Both the position numbers and the translations under genes were made by a program. A stretch of DNA of 64,000 nt from Desulfopila aestuarii DSM 18488. GTDB taxonomy: Bacteria; Desulfobacterota; Desulfobulbia; Desulfobulbales; Desulfocapsaceae. Positions 26,267-35,318 of this stretch are shown here, piece after piece. Numbering within the stretch: position 1 is the first letter of the stretch; the number at the start of each line of letters is the position of its first letter. The stretch covers positions 62,001 to 126,000 of the forward strand of contig CAMBBS010000008.1 of the NCBI GenBank assembly GCA_945863875.1, read 5' to 3'. The notes under the pieces were generated by a model. That model had not been told where the DNA came from, ran no database searches, and worked only from the letters and a program-made list of their open reading frames with translations.

Positions 26267-27214
26267 TCAACCAACCGTCCGCACCAACCTGCCGAACCCT
26301 CCGGGGATAGTTCCCGAGGACCAGAAGGCCCGACCCTGTTTATAATCAACAAACCAGTACCCGCCCGGTTTTCGCTGGGCGGCGACGAAAATAAACGGTT
26401 GCTCCTTGGAAAAGCACGGCTGCAAGAAAACATCCTTGCTGTTTTTCTCCGGTTCCATCAGCGACATGGCCTCTTCCATGCCCGGCAATCGCCAGTCGGA
26501 AAATCCGGCAAAACTCTTGTTGTTCAGGTCTTCGATATTTCTTTGTATGGTGCGGATGGAATTGATATCAAGACCATCCCGCTGCCACATAAGCGACGTC
26601 CGCTGATCAACAATCACCGCAGGATCCGTTGTCCTGACAAAAGAATTGTCAAACCTGCCGGACGGATTGTATTCCGAGTCAAAGAAATTCCATCTCTTAA
26701 GCACATCGGCAATCTGATCGTCATTGATAATGACAAAATCCGGCTGCGACGGCAGAAGGACCTTCTCCCCGGTAAACACCTGTTCAGACGCAGCGGGAAG
26801 CGGCAGGCCCATGTCCTCGGTGGAGACGATTGCAACGCTCGGCACGATAAACCGGGAATCTCCCCCGTCGAGGACGTTTGCTATGAGCCACTGCTTGATC
26901 TGTTCGTCAATGGCATAACTCTTCTCAAAAGTGGATGAACGGCCCTGGCTCTTCACACACTCTTTGATAATTTCCAGGGGGGCTTTTATTTCGGCGATAA
27001 TCTTCGCGTGTTTTACCGCCCTTTCCATAAGACAAAGCTTGGGTTCATCCCCCCAGTTATCAACGAAAAAATAATAGACGCACTCTTCATTGTTTCTTAC
27101 TCTTTCACGGCCGCCCCATGACTCAAAGGTGCCAAAAGAAATATCCGGACTCATCTCCCAATCGATGGGACTGATGACCTGATCACCGATTTTTACCTTG
27201 TGAAACATACCCAT
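26267..27214 (-). CDS. DUF1566 (Lcl C-terminal-like) domain protein
   Basis: A 315-residue soluble protein of unknown function. The C-terminal third carries the DUF1566 pattern: DQRTSLMWQRD, FAGFSDWRLPGMEEAMSL, YWFVDYKQGRAFWSSG and RLVRTVG. The N-terminal two thirds look like a separate domain that I do not recognise (MGMFHKVKIGDQVI). No signal peptide. ATG 27214 follows GGAGAG by four bases; an ATG 12 bases upstream is less well placed. It stands alone between convergent (HDOD) and divergent (debranching enzyme) neighbours. Confidence 0.7.
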   Translation of the reverse strand: MGMFHKVKIGDQVISPIDWEMSPDISFGTFESWGGRERVRNNEECVYYFFVDNWGDEPKLCLMERAVKHAKIIAEIKAPLEIIKECVKSQGRSSTFEKSYAIDEQIKQWLIANVLDGGDSRFIVPSVAIVSTEDMGLPLPAASEQVFTGEKVLLPSQPDFVIINDDQIADVLKRWNFFDSEYNPSGRFDNSFVRTTDPAVIVDQRTSLMWQRDGLDINSIRTIQRNIEDLNNKSFAGFSDWRLPGMEEAMSLMEPEKNSKDVFLQPCFSKEQPFIFVAAQRKPGGYWFVDYKQGRAFWSSGTIPGGFGRLVRTVG

Positions 27215-27371
27215 AGTTCTCTCCATATGCTTGCATGTATGCCTAATGTATCACCGCCGGCCATATATGGTTTCCATATTATCATGGCTGGAGTAACATT
27301 GTCCGACCAGCCTGCAAATTTCTGCCTGCTCCCACTCATTATCCTACAAAATAGTAGTAACCATTATTGAT

Positions 27372-29474
27372 ATGTCTACAGAGAAAAGACCGGAAATACG
27401 AAAAAGAGGCTATCCGCTGCCCGCAGGCGTCACCAGGTTCCAGGAGGGCATAAACTTTGCCATCTTTTCCCGCCATGCCACCCGGGTAACCCTGGTCATC
27501 GACTACCAGCCCAAAGATGCCAAGGCACCCAAACGCCTGGAATTTGAGCTCGATCCCACCGAGAATCGCACCGGCGACATGTGGCATATTCTTCTCACCA
27601 CCCATCAACAGAACTTCAGCTACGGCTATCGTATAGACGGTCCGCCACACAAGGCCGGCAATGGCCTGCTCTATGATGACGCAACAATCCTCATCGATCC
27701 GTACAGCATGGCGCTCCTGCCAAGAAAATGGGGCGCCGCGGCCGCATACGGCCGGAAACCCTGCTGTAGAATCGTGCAGCATGATTTTGACTGGCAGAAG
27801 GACCGTCCGCTGCGAACGCCGTTATCCGAAACCATCATCTACGAGCTCCACGTACGCGGTTTTACCAACGACAGCAGCTCCGGAGTCACTGCGCCGGGAA
27901 CCTACCGGGGAATTACCGAAAAGATCCCTTACCTGAAAAGCCTCGGTATAACCGCGGTCGAGCTCATGCCGGTCACCGAATTCGACGAAAATGATACCGT
28001 TTTCCGCAACCCGGATAGCGACGAAGCCCTGAAAAACTTTTGGGGCTATAACCCGATATCCTTTTTTGCCGTCAATTCCGGCTACGCCAACAATCCGGCG
28101 GAGGCCATCAATGAATTCAAGACCATGGTACTGTCCCTGCATCAGGCCGGAATCGAAGTCTATCTTGACATGGTCTACAACCATACGGGAGAGGGAGGGC
28201 ACGGCGGAAAAACCAGCAGTTTTCGAGGCATCGACAACCCGATTTACTACCTCCTCGACGGAAAGAGCAATTACCTCAATTTCTCCGGCTGCGGCAACAC
28301 CATAAATTGTAATCACCCGGTGGTTCGCCATCTCATCCGTGATTCTCTGCGCTTCTGGGTCACCGAGATGCATATCGATGGTTTTCGGTTCGACCTCGCC
28401 TCGATATTCGGCCGGGACCAGCAGGGGCGCGTTCTCGCCAACCCGCCAATGATCGAGGCAATCGGCGAAGATCCGGTGCTGCGCGACACGAAAATGATCG
28501 CCGAAGCCTGGGACGCGGCGGGCCTCTATCAAGTCGGTTCGTTTTCCACCGACCCCCGCTGGGCGGAATGGAATGGCCGCTTCCGAGACGATGTGCGGGC
28601 ATTCATGATCGGGAGGGGCAATACGGTGACGCACCTGGCCACCCGTATCGCCGGCAGTTCCGACCTGTACCAGTCAAGCGGCCGCGGTCCCCTATGTTCG
28701 ATTAATTTTCTCACCAGTCACGATGGTTTTACTCTGCGTGATCTGGTCAGCTTCGACCATAAACATAACCGGGCGAACGGCGAAAACAATCGTGACGGCG
28801 ATAACCACAATCTCAGCTGGAACAGCGGCCACGAGGGCCTTGCCTGTTCTGTCAGGATCGAGCGGCTCCGCCTGCGCCGCATGAAAACCTTTACCGTCCT
28901 GCTGCTTCTTTCCCAGGGCGTGCCGATGATCTGCGCCGGAGACGAATTCGGCCGCACGCAAAACGGCAACAACAACGCCTGGTGCCAGGACAACCGGACC
29001 AGCTGGCTGGACTGGTCCTTTTTAGAAACAAACAAGGAATTCCATCGATTCTTCAAGGAATGCATCGCCCTTCGCAAAGGTCATGCTCTTTTCCGAAGAG
29101 AAGACTTTTTCCAGCCCGTGGACGGGGTGATTGATGAACAGCAGGCGGTATCGACAGTCACCTGGCAGTACCTCACTCCCGGAGTGCAAAACTGGTCACC
29201 CGACTGCCATGGCCTGGCTTTTCTCCTGAGTCCGGCTGGCGAAGGGGAAAAATCAAGCTATTTCTTTATCATGTTGAACGGCAGCAAGGACCAGACATTG
29301 TCTTTCAAGGCCCCCGAACCACCGGGTAAGGGAAGGGCCTGGTATACGATCATCAACACAGCGGCAAAATCCCCAGACGATCTGGTCTCCCTCGTTGATG
29401 CACCGCCCCATTTGGCCAAAAAGAACATCGCCATCCCGCCCTTCGGCTGCGTTGTTTTGCAATCGGATTTTTAG
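27372..29474 (+). CDS. glgX: Glycogen debranching enzyme, isoamylase/GlgX type
   Basis: A 700-residue GH13 enzyme with an N-terminal CBM48 domain (about 15-110), the catalytic barrel, and a C-terminal beta domain. Catalytic residues are visible: nucleophile Asp in DGFRFDLASIFG, general acid Glu in MIAEAWDAAGL, and the transition-state Asp in FLTSHDGFTL. YNHTGEGG and GYNPISFFA are typical of the isoamylase/GlgX subfamily, which hydrolyses alpha-1,6 branches of (phosphorylase-trimmed) glycogen. No other glycogen gene is near. Length matches the family. Confidence 0.92.
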   Translation: MSTEKRPEIRKRGYPLPAGVTRFQEGINFAIFSRHATRVTLVIDYQPKDAKAPKRLEFELDPTENRTGDMWHILLTTHQQNFSYGYRIDGPPHKAGNGLLYDDATILIDPYSMALLPRKWGAAAAYGRKPCCRIVQHDFDWQKDRPLRTPLSETIIYELHVRGFTNDSSSGVTAPGTYRGITEKIPYLKSLGITAVELMPVTEFDENDTVFRNPDSDEALKNFWGYNPISFFAVNSGYANNPAEAINEFKTMVLSLHQAGIEVYLDMVYNHTGEGGHGGKTSSFRGIDNPIYYLLDGKSNYLNFSGCGNTINCNHPVVRHLIRDSLRFWVTEMHIDGFRFDLASIFGRDQQGRVLANPPMIEAIGEDPVLRDTKMIAEAWDAAGLYQVGSFSTDPRWAEWNGRFRDDVRAFMIGRGNTVTHLATRIAGSSDLYQSSGRGPLCSINFLTSHDGFTLRDLVSFDHKHNRANGENNRDGDNHNLSWNSGHEGLACSVRIERLRLRRMKTFTVLLLLSQGVPMICAGDEFGRTQNGNNNAWCQDNRTSWLDWSFLETNKEFHRFFKECIALRKGHALFRREDFFQPVDGVIDEQQAVSTVTWQYLTPGVQNWSPDCHGLAFLLSPAGEGEKSSYFFIMLNGSKDQTLSFKAPEPPGKGRAWYTIINTAAKSPDDLVSLVDAPPHLAKKNIAIPPFGCVVLQSDF

Positions 29475-29673
29475 AGACAGATTGCTTTCTCTGAACAAGA
29501 CGATTCCATGGCGCTCGTTGAGAAAATCTTTGGCAGCATTTTCGCCATGTGCTACTGTTGTAGGGAGTTCGACTTTTTACGATTGATAAACTGGTAAAAA
29601 GCCGGATTTCAAGATGGCCGCGGTCGATGCAGTTGTCCAATGGTTTTTTTTCCCTTAAAGCAGAACGGATACG

Positions 29674-30195
29674 ATGACACAGATATTACTCCTGGGCGAT
29701 TCGCTCGTCGCCGACCATGACTGGCAATCGCGTATGCCCTCCTACAAAGTCGTTAATCTGGGGGTTCCCGGAATGATGGCCACCGAGCTGCTTGCCCTGC
29801 TGCCGAATATCAAGCGGCAGACCCATCCTACGGATGTGATCATGGTCATGGTCGGCACCAACGACCTGCTTGCCAATAATTTCGAATTTATCAACACCCT
29901 GAAAAAAATATTCGTCCAGCTCAGCCATGACTTCCCGACGGCGGAAATTATCGGCAACAGCCTTTTTCCCATGAAACTGCCCCACCTGCCAGAACAGACC
30001 ATCGCCAATCTCAACAGTCACATTGAGACGTTCACCACCCAGACCGGCTGTTGTTTTCTTGACACGCACAGGCGACTGCGCGATACAGACCAGGCAATTT
30101 TCCTGGAAGACGGGGTGCATCTCACCGAAGCGGCCTATGAAATATGGACACGGGCCCTGCTCGAGCATATTGCCTTTCTCATTGAGAATGACTAA
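29674..30195 (+). CDS. SGNH/GDSL hydrolase
   Basis: A 173-residue SGNH hydrolase with all four blocks: LLGDSLV (Ser nucleophile), VPGM (Gly), VGTNDL (Asn) and DGVHLTE (Asp/His). There is no signal peptide, so it is probably a cytoplasmic esterase or acyl hydrolase; the substrate is unknown. It is followed after about 60 bases by a secreted OB-fold protein on the same strand. The 199 bases before it show no gene. Confidence 0.87.
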   Translation: MTQILLLGDSLVADHDWQSRMPSYKVVNLGVPGMMATELLALLPNIKRQTHPTDVIMVMVGTNDLLANNFEFINTLKKIFVQLSHDFPTAEIIGNSLFPMKLPHLPEQTIANLNSHIETFTTQTGCCFLDTHRRLRDTDQAIFLEDGVHLTEAAYEIWTRALLEHIAFLIEND

Positions 30196-30256
30196 TATGC
30201 TCCTTCGTCAGTCGAGCAACCACAACAATTTGGCCATTTCAAAAAGGAGCTTTTTG

Positions 30257-31054
30257 ATGCATCGCAAACTTGTCTTCCAGATACTTGCCGTACTGTTTTT
30301 TCTCAATCTTTTCTTCCTGCCGCTGCTGGCTGCGGCGATGCCGAAAGGTGCATCTCCAGGCGACACACCGGCAATTACCGGAACCATCACGGAAACAATG
30401 AACGCCTCCGGCTATACCTACATGCTCATTGACAGCGGAGCCCGGAAAACATGGGTGGCGATTCCGGCCACCACCGTGAAAAAGGGCGCTACCGTCAGCT
30501 ACTACGACGGCATGGTCATGGAGAACTTTACCAGCAAAACCCTTGCTCGGACCTTTGACGCCGTGGTCTTTAGTCCAGGACTGGCCGATGAAAAAGTACC
30601 ACCGGCCGGACAGGCAGCAGCGGACGATTCTTTTTCCGCCGCCATCAAGGCGGAGAAATCAACCGCCATACCGGAAGCGGCAGGGGCCCTCTCCGCCGGC
30701 AGTGCCGGAGCAATTGCCCCGCTTGAAGAAATTTCCATAGAAAAAGCGGCGGCTGAGAACGGCTATAGCGTCAAAGAAATATTTACCAGGGCGAAGGAAC
30801 TTGCCGGTAAAAAAGTACAGGTACATGGCAAGGTTGTTAAATTCAGCCCGATGATCATGGGCAAAAACTGGGTGCATCTGCAGGATGGCACCGGAGACCC
30901 AATGCAGAACAGCCATGACCTGGTGATTACTACCGGGGAAACTGTGGCCGTAGACAGTATCATCACCATTGAGGGGATCCTGGCCGCTGAAAAAGACTTT
31001 GGCGCGGGTTACAAATACGCCGCCATCGTCGAAGATGCCGCCGTCAGTAAATAA
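30257..31054 (+). CDS. Secreted OB-fold protein (NrfJ-like)
   Basis: A 265-residue exported protein. AAGGAG lies nine bases before the ATG. A signal peptide (to about residue 27) is followed by two repeats of a small beta domain: one about 38-90 (ITGTITETMNASGYTYMLID) and one about 180-262 (GKKVQVHGKVVKFSPMIMGK and VHLQDGTG), joined by an Ala/Pro/Glu-rich linker. The second resembles the OB-fold seen in NrfJ-like and tRNA_anti-like periplasmic proteins near multiheme cytochromes. Ligand and function are unknown. Possibly co-transcribed with panE downstream (43 bases). Confidence 0.7.
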   Translation: MHRKLVFQILAVLFFLNLFFLPLLAAAMPKGASPGDTPAITGTITETMNASGYTYMLIDSGARKTWVAIPATTVKKGATVSYYDGMVMENFTSKTLARTFDAVVFSPGLADEKVPPAGQAAADDSFSAAIKAEKSTAIPEAAGALSAGSAGAIAPLEEISIEKAAAENGYSVKEIFTRAKELAGKKVQVHGKVVKFSPMIMGKNWVHLQDGTGDPMQNSHDLVITTGETVAVDSIITIEGILAAEKDFGAGYKYAAIVEDAAVSK

Positions 31055-31097
31055 CGCAGCATAAACAACAAAAGAGAAACAGGGGAAAAGGCGGGAA

Positions 31098-32030
31098 ATG
31101 CACTTTCTACTCGTTGGTCCAGGGGCACTCGGTTGTCTGCTCGGTGCCATTGTCTTAAAAGGAATGACCGGCAGTGACCGACTGACTGTTCTTGATCACA
31201 ACGCCGATCGGGCCGGTCGGCTGAGCAGGGACGGCATTGGCTATCACCTGGAAGACCAGCTGGTGCGGTTCCCCGTCACCGCCATCGCCGACCCGCAGCT
31301 GGCCGATCCCGTCGACATTGTCCTCCTCTGCGTCAAGTCCTACGATGTCCTCAGCAGCCTGGAATTCTGCCGACCGCTGTTGTCAGAACGAGTGCTGGTC
31401 CTTTTCATGCAGAATGGCATCAGCCATCTGCAGCTGCAGGTCCATCTCGGCGAGGCCAAAGCGGCATTCGGCACGACCACCGAGGGGGCAACCCTGCTCG
31501 GTACGGGCGAGGTCAGGCACGCCGGCAGCGGCGCAACGTATCTCGGTTTTCTGAATACTCCGGAACCACAGGCTGCCGTGGGCCTGCAAATGACCCGCGA
31601 TATCCTGTCCGCCGGAGGCCTGCAGGTCCATCTGACCGACAATATCCTCGCCAGACTCTGGGCGAAACTGTTTATCAATGTCGGCATCAATGCCCTGACG
31701 GCGATTCTTGGCTGCACAAACGGGGAACTGCTGTCTCTGCCGGGGATCGACAGACGCATGGATGCGGCAATTGACGAAGCGATGCACATTGCCGGAAAGA
31801 AAAATATTCCCATCCTCGACGAGCCGCATCACGCCACCCGCCAGGTCTGCCTCAAGACGGCGAAAAACATCTCTTCGATGCTGCAGGATGTGACCAAAAA
31901 ACGACGCACGGAAATCGATGCCATCAATGGCGCTCTTGTCGTTCTCGGGAAAAAACTCGGCATCGATACGCCGGAAAACAGCCTCCTTTCGAGGCAGATA
32001 AAAGCAATGGAAGCCGGCTATGTTCGATAG
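31098..32030 (+). CDS. panE: 2-dehydropantoate 2-reductase
   Basis: A 310-residue ApbA/PanE enzyme: the N-terminal Rossmann motif (LLVGPGALGCLLG, a GxGxxG variant), the NADPH-domain segments VDIVLLCVKSYD and FMQNGISH, and the C-terminal all-helical domain with the conserved Lys in LWAKLFINVGINAL and with EIDAINGALV. It reduces ketopantoate to pantoate in coenzyme A synthesis. The start of the following HAD gene overlaps its end by 11 bases, indicating coupling. Confidence 0.9.
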   Translation: MHFLLVGPGALGCLLGAIVLKGMTGSDRLTVLDHNADRAGRLSRDGIGYHLEDQLVRFPVTAIADPQLADPVDIVLLCVKSYDVLSSLEFCRPLLSERVLVLFMQNGISHLQLQVHLGEAKAAFGTTTEGATLLGTGEVRHAGSGATYLGFLNTPEPQAAVGLQMTRDILSAGGLQVHLTDNILARLWAKLFINVGINALTAILGCTNGELLSLPGIDRRMDAAIDEAMHIAGKKNIPILDEPHHATRQVCLKTAKNISSMLQDVTKKRRTEIDAINGALVVLGKKLGIDTPENSLLSRQIKAMEAGYVR

Positions 32031-32634
32031 TACGTATGTTCTTCCCCAGCAGGCAATCATCCCGGCCATTCCGGTGCAGGAGATCGGCTTTGATTTTGAC
32101 GGGGTCATCGCCGACACCGCCGCGGCATTTATCCGCCTGGCCTGTTCCGAATACGGTTACTGCTCGTTCACCCTGGAGGATATAACCAATTTCGAACTGG
32201 AAAATTGCCTGAATATTCCCGGCGAAGTGGTGGAAAGGATTTTTACCGACATCCTCACCGACTCGCTCACCACCCGCGTGCTGCCGATGGCCGGTGCGCT
32301 GGAATGCCTTGAACAGTTCTCCTTAACCTCCAGGGTGACCATCATCACCGCCCGCCCGCTGCACAACCCGGTTTTTGACTGGCTCGACCGTTACCTCAGC
32401 AGCATCGCCCGGGAGAATATCAAGGTTGTCGCCACCGGTGACCATAATGATAAAGTTCGCCACATCCATGGGCATAAACTGAAATATTTCATCGACGACC
32501 GGGCCGAAACCTGCAAACAGCTGGTCCATGAAAACATCACCCCCTTTGTTTTCACCCAGCCCTGGAACAGAAACCGGCACAGCCTGCAGATGGTTGCCGA
32601 CTGGCAGGAGATAAGGGCTCTCGTTGCACGCTAA
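32020..32634 (+). CDS. HAD-superfamily hydrolase
   Basis: A 204-residue haloacid dehalogenase-fold protein with motif I IGFDFDGVIADT, motif II Thr in IITARPL, and a motif IV-like acidic segment YFIDDRAETC; the Lys of motif III is probably in the VATGDHNDK region. It resembles the 5'(3')-deoxyribonucleotidase-like/uncharacterised HAD-IB subgroup. Substrate is unknown. It overlaps panE, but a pathway link is not implied by sequence. Confidence 0.82.
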   Translation: MFDSTYVLPQQAIIPAIPVQEIGFDFDGVIADTAAAFIRLACSEYGYCSFTLEDITNFELENCLNIPGEVVERIFTDILTDSLTTRVLPMAGALECLEQFSLTSRVTIITARPLHNPVFDWLDRYLSSIARENIKVVATGDHNDKVRHIHGHKLKYFIDDRAETCKQLVHENITPFVFTQPWNRNRHSLQMVADWQEIRALVAR

Positions 32635-32659
32635 AAATCAGAAGAGGAAAAACTGAACC

Positions 32660-33082
32660 ATGCAATGCCCCCACTGCAAGGCCGAAATAGGAGGTCACAG
32701 GAATCCTACCCCGACCGTGGATATCATTATTGAAATCGGCGACCGGATCGTCCTCATTGAGCGAAAGAATCCACCCTATGGCTGGGCACTGCCCGGAGGT
32801 TTTGTCGACTATGGCGAGTCCTATGAAACAGCGGCCCTGCGCGAAGCGGAAGAGGAAACCGGCCTGAGAGTCATGGGGCTCCGCCAGTTTCACACCTATT
32901 CCGCGCCGGACCGGGACCCGCGTGGCCACACCGCCTCGACCGTTTTTATCGGCACATCCGACGGTTCGCCCCGGGCCGGAGATGATGCCGCCCGGGCGGA
33001 GCTTTTCGGCCAAGAGACTCTCCCGCCCCTGGCCTTCGATCATGCCAGGATCCTGGCAGATTATTTCCAAAGCAAAAAATAA
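32660..33082 (+). CDS. NUDIX hydrolase with N-terminal CPHC motif
   Basis: A 140-residue protein with a complete Nudix box: [20 protein letters not shown] followed by ETGL, supplying the Mg-binding REAEEE residues. The N-terminus [12 protein letters not shown] has a CxxC pair, possibly half of a zinc site. It likely hydrolyses a nucleoside diphosphate derivative; substrate not predictable. It ends five bases before the terminator hairpin at 33087. Confidence 0.88.
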   Translation: MQCPHCKAEIGGHRNPTPTVDIIIEIGDRIVLIERKNPPYGWALPGGFVDYGESYETAALREAEEETGLRVMGLRQFHTYSAPDRDPRGHTASTVFIGTSDGSPRAGDDAARAELFGQETLPPLAFDHARILADYFQSKK

Positions 33083-33122
33083 AAAAGCCGTCCAGGGCGG
33101 AATTTTCTCCGCTCTGGACGGC
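33081..33122. terminator. Bidirectional terminator between NUDIX and selenoprotein genes
   Basis: GCCGTCCAG (33087-33095) pairs with CTGGACGGC (33114-33122), and inside it GCGGA pairs with TCCGC. On the minus strand the stem is followed by TTTTTT, giving a strong terminator six bases after the stop of the small selenoprotein gene; on the plus strand it can also end the NUDIX transcript. Confidence 0.88.
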
Positions 33123-33127
33123 CCACC

Positions 33128-33289
33128 CTACAACACCGTCCGCAACAGCCAATACGTGAAAAGACCCATACCTATGGACCCGTAAATCATCATTCACGGC
33201 GTGCAGTTACTGCCGTACTTCTTGGCGATAAAACCAAAGGTGGCCAGGCCGATCAGACCGGCCCCGGCCAGAAGCAGTATTTCTTTCAT
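33128..33289 (-). CDS. Small membrane selenoprotein with CTPU motif
   Basis: Reading the in-frame UGA at 33194-33196 as selenocysteine gives 53 residues: MKEILLLAGAGLIGLATFGF, then IAKKYGSNCTP-U32-MMIYGSIGMG and LFTYWLLRTVL. There are two hydrophobic segments (about 3-21 and 33-52) flanking a short loop with C29-T-P-U32, a CxxU redox-type motif. The gene starts seven bases after the typA stop, on the same strand, and ends just before a strong minus-strand terminator, so it is the last gene of the typA transcript. A hairpin with an AGGU loop lies at the right distance 3' of the UGA. Without recoding only a 31-residue peptide would be made. I do not recognise the family; a redox or metal-handling role is speculation. 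Confidence 0.75.
33170..33196 (-). other. UGA selenocysteine codon and putative SECIS of small selenoprotein
   Basis: TGA at 33194-33196 (minus) is followed 16 bases later by CCAT-AGGT-ATGG, a four-base-pair stem that extends with weaker pairs, and a loop containing the G-U found in bacterial SECIS apical loops. The GU lies about 22 bases after the UGA, similar to E. coli fdhF. Confidence 0.65.
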
Positions 33290-33296
33290 AAGAATG

Positions 33297-35096
33297 CTAC
33301 CCCCTTATTTTCGTCCCCGATCTCTTGCGCAGACGGATTGAGGCCGGGGTCACCTCGACGAGTTCGTCATCATTAATATAGGCAATACATTCCTCCAGCG
33401 ACATGGTCACCGGTGGCGTCAAGACAACCGCATCATCGGTACCGGAGGCGCGCATGTTCGTCAGTTTCTTGCCTTTGGCCGGATTAACCACCAGATCGGT
33501 TGACCGGCTGTGTTCGCCGATGATCTGTCCCGGGTACAAAGGCGCCCCCGGATGGATGAACAGTTTGCCGCGCTCCTGCAAATTAAATAAGGCAAAAGCC
33601 ACCGCGGTGCAAGGTTCCTTGACCAAAAGGACCCCGCTTACTCGATTGATGATATCCCCGGCGTAGGGGCCGTATTCGGAAAAAACATAGGACATCATGC
33701 CCATTCCTTTGGTGTCGGTCATGAATTGCGAACGGTAGCCCAAAAGACCGCGGGTGGGGATATTGAACACCATCCGCACCATGCCGTTGGCACTGTTCAT
33801 TTCCTCGAGCTGACCTTTTTGCTTGCCAAGTTTTTCTATAACCGGCCCCTGGTACAATTCATCAACATCGACGGTAAGTTTTTCGTATGGTTCGAGGACC
33901 TTACCATCTTTTTCCTTAAGAATAACCTGGGGGCGAGTCACTTGAAACTCATAGCCTTCCCGTCTCATTTTTTCGATGAGGATGGAGAGGTGCAGCTCGC
34001 CGCGGCCGGAGACCTTGAAACCTACGGCATCTTCCAGTGGTTCACACTGCAGGGCAACATCGGCAAGGATTTCACGCTGCAGGCGGTCATTAATATGCCG
34101 GGAGGTGACAAACTTGCCCTCTTTACCGGCAAAAGGGGAATCGTTGGGGATGAAATTCATCGAGATGGTCGGCGGATCGATGGTCACCAGCGGCAGGGGA
34201 CGTGGATTCTCCGGATCGGTAAAGGTTACCCCGACCGTCACATCCTCCATACCGGCGACCGCTACAATTTCTCCGACCCCGGCCGATTCCACGGCAATTT
34301 TCGCATCACATTCAAAGCGGAAAATTTTTGAGATCCGCACCGGTTTGATAGTGCCGTCACGGCGGGCGACGACGATCGGCTGATTCAGGCGCATGGTGCC
34401 GTTGACCACTTTGCCGATACCAAGCCTCCCCAGATACGGTGAATAATCGATGGTACCGACCTGCATCTGCAGCGGCTCGTCACTTGAGCCGGTCGGCGCC
34501 GGGGTATGGTCGACAATCATCTGGGAAATATGCACCATGCTGCCGCCGTTAATCACCGGATCTTCCGGGTCGAGCAGGGAATAGCCGTTTTTCGCCGAGG
34601 CATAGACCACGGGAAAATCGAGCACATCATCAGGGGCATTGAGTTTGACGAAGAGATCAAAGACCTGATCGACGACCCACTCGCAACGGGCGGCCGGTTT
34701 GTCAATTTTATTGATGACGACGATGACCGGCAGCTTGTTTTCCAGGGCCTTCTTCAAGACAAAATAGGTCTGGGGCATTGGGCCTTCCTGGGCATCAACG
34801 AGCAGCAGTGCGCCATCGGCCATCCGCAGGACACGTTCCACCTGACCACCAAAATCGGCATGTCCCGGGGTATCGATAATGTTGATCCAGTAATCATTAA
34901 AATTATAGGAACCGTTTTTAGCCGTGATGGTGATGCCGCGCTCACGTTCCAGATCCATGGAGTCCATTAATCGCTCGGACACCTCCTGGTTGTCACGAAA
35001 CATTCCGGATTGTTTAAAAAGTTGATCAACCAGCGTTGTCTTGCCATGGTCAACATGAGCGATAATGGCCACGTTACGAATTTTACTCTGTTCCAT
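33297..35096 (-). CDS. typA: Translational GTPase TypA/BipA
   Basis: A 599-residue ribosome-associated GTPase. G motifs: AHVDHGKTTL (G1), the DTPGHADFGG segment (G3), VVINKID (G4) and VYASAKNGY (G5 region). EF-G-like domains III and V and the BipA-specific C-terminal domain follow (GALLYPGQIIGEHSR-like segment reads GAPLYPGQIIGEHS). It assists 50S assembly and stress or low-temperature growth. Length is close to E. coli BipA (607). A TATAAT (35168-35173 on the complement) 75 bases upstream may be its -10 element. The small selenoprotein gene follows in the same unit. Confidence 0.95.
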   Translation of the reverse strand: MEQSKIRNVAIIAHVDHGKTTLVDQLFKQSGMFRDNQEVSERLMDSMDLERERGITITAKNGSYNFNDYWINIIDTPGHADFGGQVERVLRMADGALLLVDAQEGPMPQTYFVLKKALENKLPVIVVINKIDKPAARCEWVVDQVFDLFVKLNAPDDVLDFPVVYASAKNGYSLLDPEDPVINGGSMVHISQMIVDHTPAPTGSSDEPLQMQVGTIDYSPYLGRLGIGKVVNGTMRLNQPIVVARRDGTIKPVRISKIFRFECDAKIAVESAGVGEIVAVAGMEDVTVGVTFTDPENPRPLPLVTIDPPTISMNFIPNDSPFAGKEGKFVTSRHINDRLQREILADVALQCEPLEDAVGFKVSGRGELHLSILIEKMRREGYEFQVTRPQVILKEKDGKVLEPYEKLTVDVDELYQGPVIEKLGKQKGQLEEMNSANGMVRMVFNIPTRGLLGYRSQFMTDTKGMGMMSYVFSEYGPYAGDIINRVSGVLLVKEPCTAVAFALFNLQERGKLFIHPGAPLYPGQIIGEHSRSTDLVVNPAKGKKLTNMRASGTDDAVVLTPPVTMSLEECIAYINDDELVEVTPASIRLRKRSGTKIRG

Positions 35097-35178
35097 CTTG
35101 TGCCTGTAAGGCCTCCAAGTACTGCAGCTTTATCCTTCCACTCCAAACGATGAAAAATAACTGCTTGATTATATAAAC

Positions 35179-35209
35179 AAAAAAAGCACTCGCTTCAACT
35201 AAGCAGTGC
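35179..35209 (-). terminator. Terminator of the helicase gene
   Basis: Minus-strand GCACTGCTT and AAGCGAGTGC form a stem around AGTTG (35186-35209), followed by seven T residues. It lies 110 bases after the helicase stop and upstream of typA on the same strand. Confidence 0.75.
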
Positions 35210-35318
35210 CTTTACTCCACAATTCCCAAGTTGAAAACTCTATAGCATACCCGACTGTTCATTTAAAAGCAAGGGTGGCAGCCGGAATGAACAATAACCA
35301 TGATTTTGCCATAAGCCA

